From positions 1-8,008 of the forward strand of contig NZ_JBDKWG010000006.1 of assembly GCF_040151475.1 (NCBI RefSeq): 8,008 nt of DNA, written 5' to 3'. This document shows, in pieces, positions 6,911-8,008 of this stretch (the first letter of the stretch is position 1; each line of letters opens with the position of its first letter). The notes below the pieces were generated by a model. It was not told the origin of the DNA. It did not search any database and worked only from the letters and a program-made list of their open reading frames with translations. This DNA is from CAXBNB01 sp040151475 (lineage in GTDB: Bacteria > Bacteroidota > Bacteroidia > Cytophagales > Cyclobacteriaceae). A program made the position numbers and the translations under genes.

Positions 6911-8008
6911 ATGAAAAATAAAGTAACACATAGTATAGCTGTTATACTTATCATTTTTATGGGAATGAGTTGTTCTCAAAAAGAAAAACAGGAACAAGTA
7001 CAAGTTAAACCCAAACCAAATATCATCCTTATAATGGCTGATGATCTGGGACAGGAGACTGTGAGTGCCTACGGTGGAGAGAGTTACAAAACGCCAAATC
7101 TGGATAAACTGGCTGCTGATGGGATGCAATTTGCAAACTGCTATTCTACTCCATTATGTACTCCGTCTCGTGTGCAACTGATGACCGGGAAATACAATTT
7201 TCGAAATTATATAGGATTTGGATTGCTCGATTCAAAGGAAAGGACATTTGGACATGCTATGAAGGAAGCCGGATACAAAACATGCATAGCCGGAAAGTGG
7301 CAACTGTATGGAAACAAAAAGCAGCAGGAACTGGCAGGAGGAAGAACAGGGTCTTTACCAGTACAAGCTGGGTTTGATACCTACAGATTGTGGCAGGTAA
7401 AAGACAGAGGATATCGGTACAAAGATCCTACATTGGAAACTTTCAAAGACGGACTGCAAACTTACAATGAAGAATATGGATCTGATAAATTTGTAGAGTT
7501 TATTGAGTCATTTATGACTGAAAATAAGGAGAATCCATTCCTTGTTTATTTTCCAATGTGTCTGGTGCATGATCCTTTTTTACCTACACCGGATTCTCCG
7601 GATTTTGAAGCTTATGATTCAAAAACGGGGCTTAACGATACTACATATTTTAAGGATATGATGGCTTATATGGACAAGCAGGTTGGGCGTATTGTTAGGA
7701 AAACGGATGAACTGGGAATAAGAGAAAATACATTGATTCTTTTCATTGGAGACAATGGTACAGATCGTGATGTTATTTCCAAATGGAAAGGACAAATGAT
7801 AAAAGGGGAAAAGGGATATACTGTAGAAGCAGGCACTCACGTGCCTTTTATTGCGAACTGGAAAGGTACTATTGCTCCAAATCAGATGAATGAAAACCTG
7901 ATTGATTTTACCGATTTCTTCCCTTCTTTACTAGAAGCGGCACAAGCTCAAAAACCTCAAAATCAAATCCTGGATGGCACCAGTTTTTACCCTCAACTTC
8001 TGGGCAAA
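6911..8008 (+). CDS. Family S1 sulfatase D (lipoprotein, 3' end outside window)
   Basis: The frame is open from the ATG at 6911 to the last base (366 codons, no stop), so the gene is cut by the window edge; by comparison with its neighbours roughly 80-150 residues are missing. The N-terminus is a lipoprotein signal (hydrophobic 9-17, GMSC, Cys21) followed by SQKEKQEQ. Motifs: ADDLGQ with DD at 44-45; formylglycine signature CTPSR with Cys83 and Arg87; GKWQLYG at 128-134, where Gln131 stands in the usual histidine place; His220 in an HDP motif; GDNG at 280-283 with Asp281 and Asn282; Lys301 in KGYTVEAGTHVP, where Ala307 and His310 differ from the common EGG and Arg. The KWQLYG and AGTHVP variants together suggest a distinct S1 subfamily, often annotated only as sulfatase-like hydrolase. 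No substrate can be proposed. It follows sulfatase C after 12 bp. Confidence 0.93.
   Translation, partial: MKNKVTHSIAVILIIFMGMSCSQKEKQEQVQVKPKPNIILIMADDLGQETVSAYGGESYKTPNLDKLAADGMQFANCYSTPLCTPSRVQLMTGKYNFRNYIGFGLLDSKERTFGHAMKEAGYKTCIAGKWQLYGNKKQQELAGGRTGSLPVQAGFDTYRLWQVKDRGYRYKDPTLETFKDGLQTYNEEYGSDKFVEFIESFMTENKENPFLVYFPMCLVHDPFLPTPDSPDFEAYDSKTGLNDTTYFKDMMAYMDKQVGRIVRKTDELGIRENTLILFIGDNGTDRDVISKWKGQMIKGEKGYTVEAGTHVPFIANWKGTIAPNQMNENLIDFTDFFPSLLEAAQAQKPQNQILDGTSFYPQLLGK

Overview
The window reads as part of a polysaccharide-utilisation or desulfation locus from a Bacteroidota bacterium, plausibly a marine or algal-associated member (Cytophagales or Flavobacteriia; genus not determinable from this sequence alone). 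The pointers are the AT-rich composition, the absence of Shine-Dalgarno sequences in front of the genes, short lipoprotein signals ending in S-C or A-C, and the abundance of secreted family S1 sulfatases. No SusC/SusD pair, glycoside hydrolase, sulfatase-maturation enzyme or regulator lies inside the window.

Layout: positions 1-209 hold no convincing gene. They contain an imperfect inverted repeat of about 120 bp built from C-rich/G-rich palindromic units. From 210 to the right edge six genes run on the plus strand with short gaps (77, 91, 64, 22 and 12 bp): sulfatase A (210-1613), sulfatase B (1691-3247), a CutC-family TIM-barrel protein (3339-4079), a secreted alpha/beta hydrolase (4144-5406), sulfatase C (5429-6898) and sulfatase D (6911 to beyond 8008, cut by the window edge). 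The uniform strand and close packing suggest one operon, or two, with a possible internal promoter before cutC.

How the genes may work together: the four sulfatases have clearly different sequences (signatures CAPTR, CAPSR, CSASR, CTPSR; lysine/histidine motifs GKWHLG, GKWGLG, GKWHLG, GKWQLY), so they probably belong to different S1 subfamilies and remove sulfate from different positions or residues of a complex sulfated glycan. All four carry lipoprotein signals, and the alpha/beta hydrolase carries a type I signal peptide, so five of six products work outside the cytoplasm. The hydrolase could remove ester groups such as acetyl from the same glycan. CutC is the only cytoplasmic protein, and its role here is unclear. 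The substrate cannot be fixed from the window.

Nothing here is demonstrably a new system. The most interesting points are the mix of sulfatase subtypes with altered active-site motifs, the CutC protein embedded among exported enzymes, the two-domain hydrolase, and the upstream inverted repeat.
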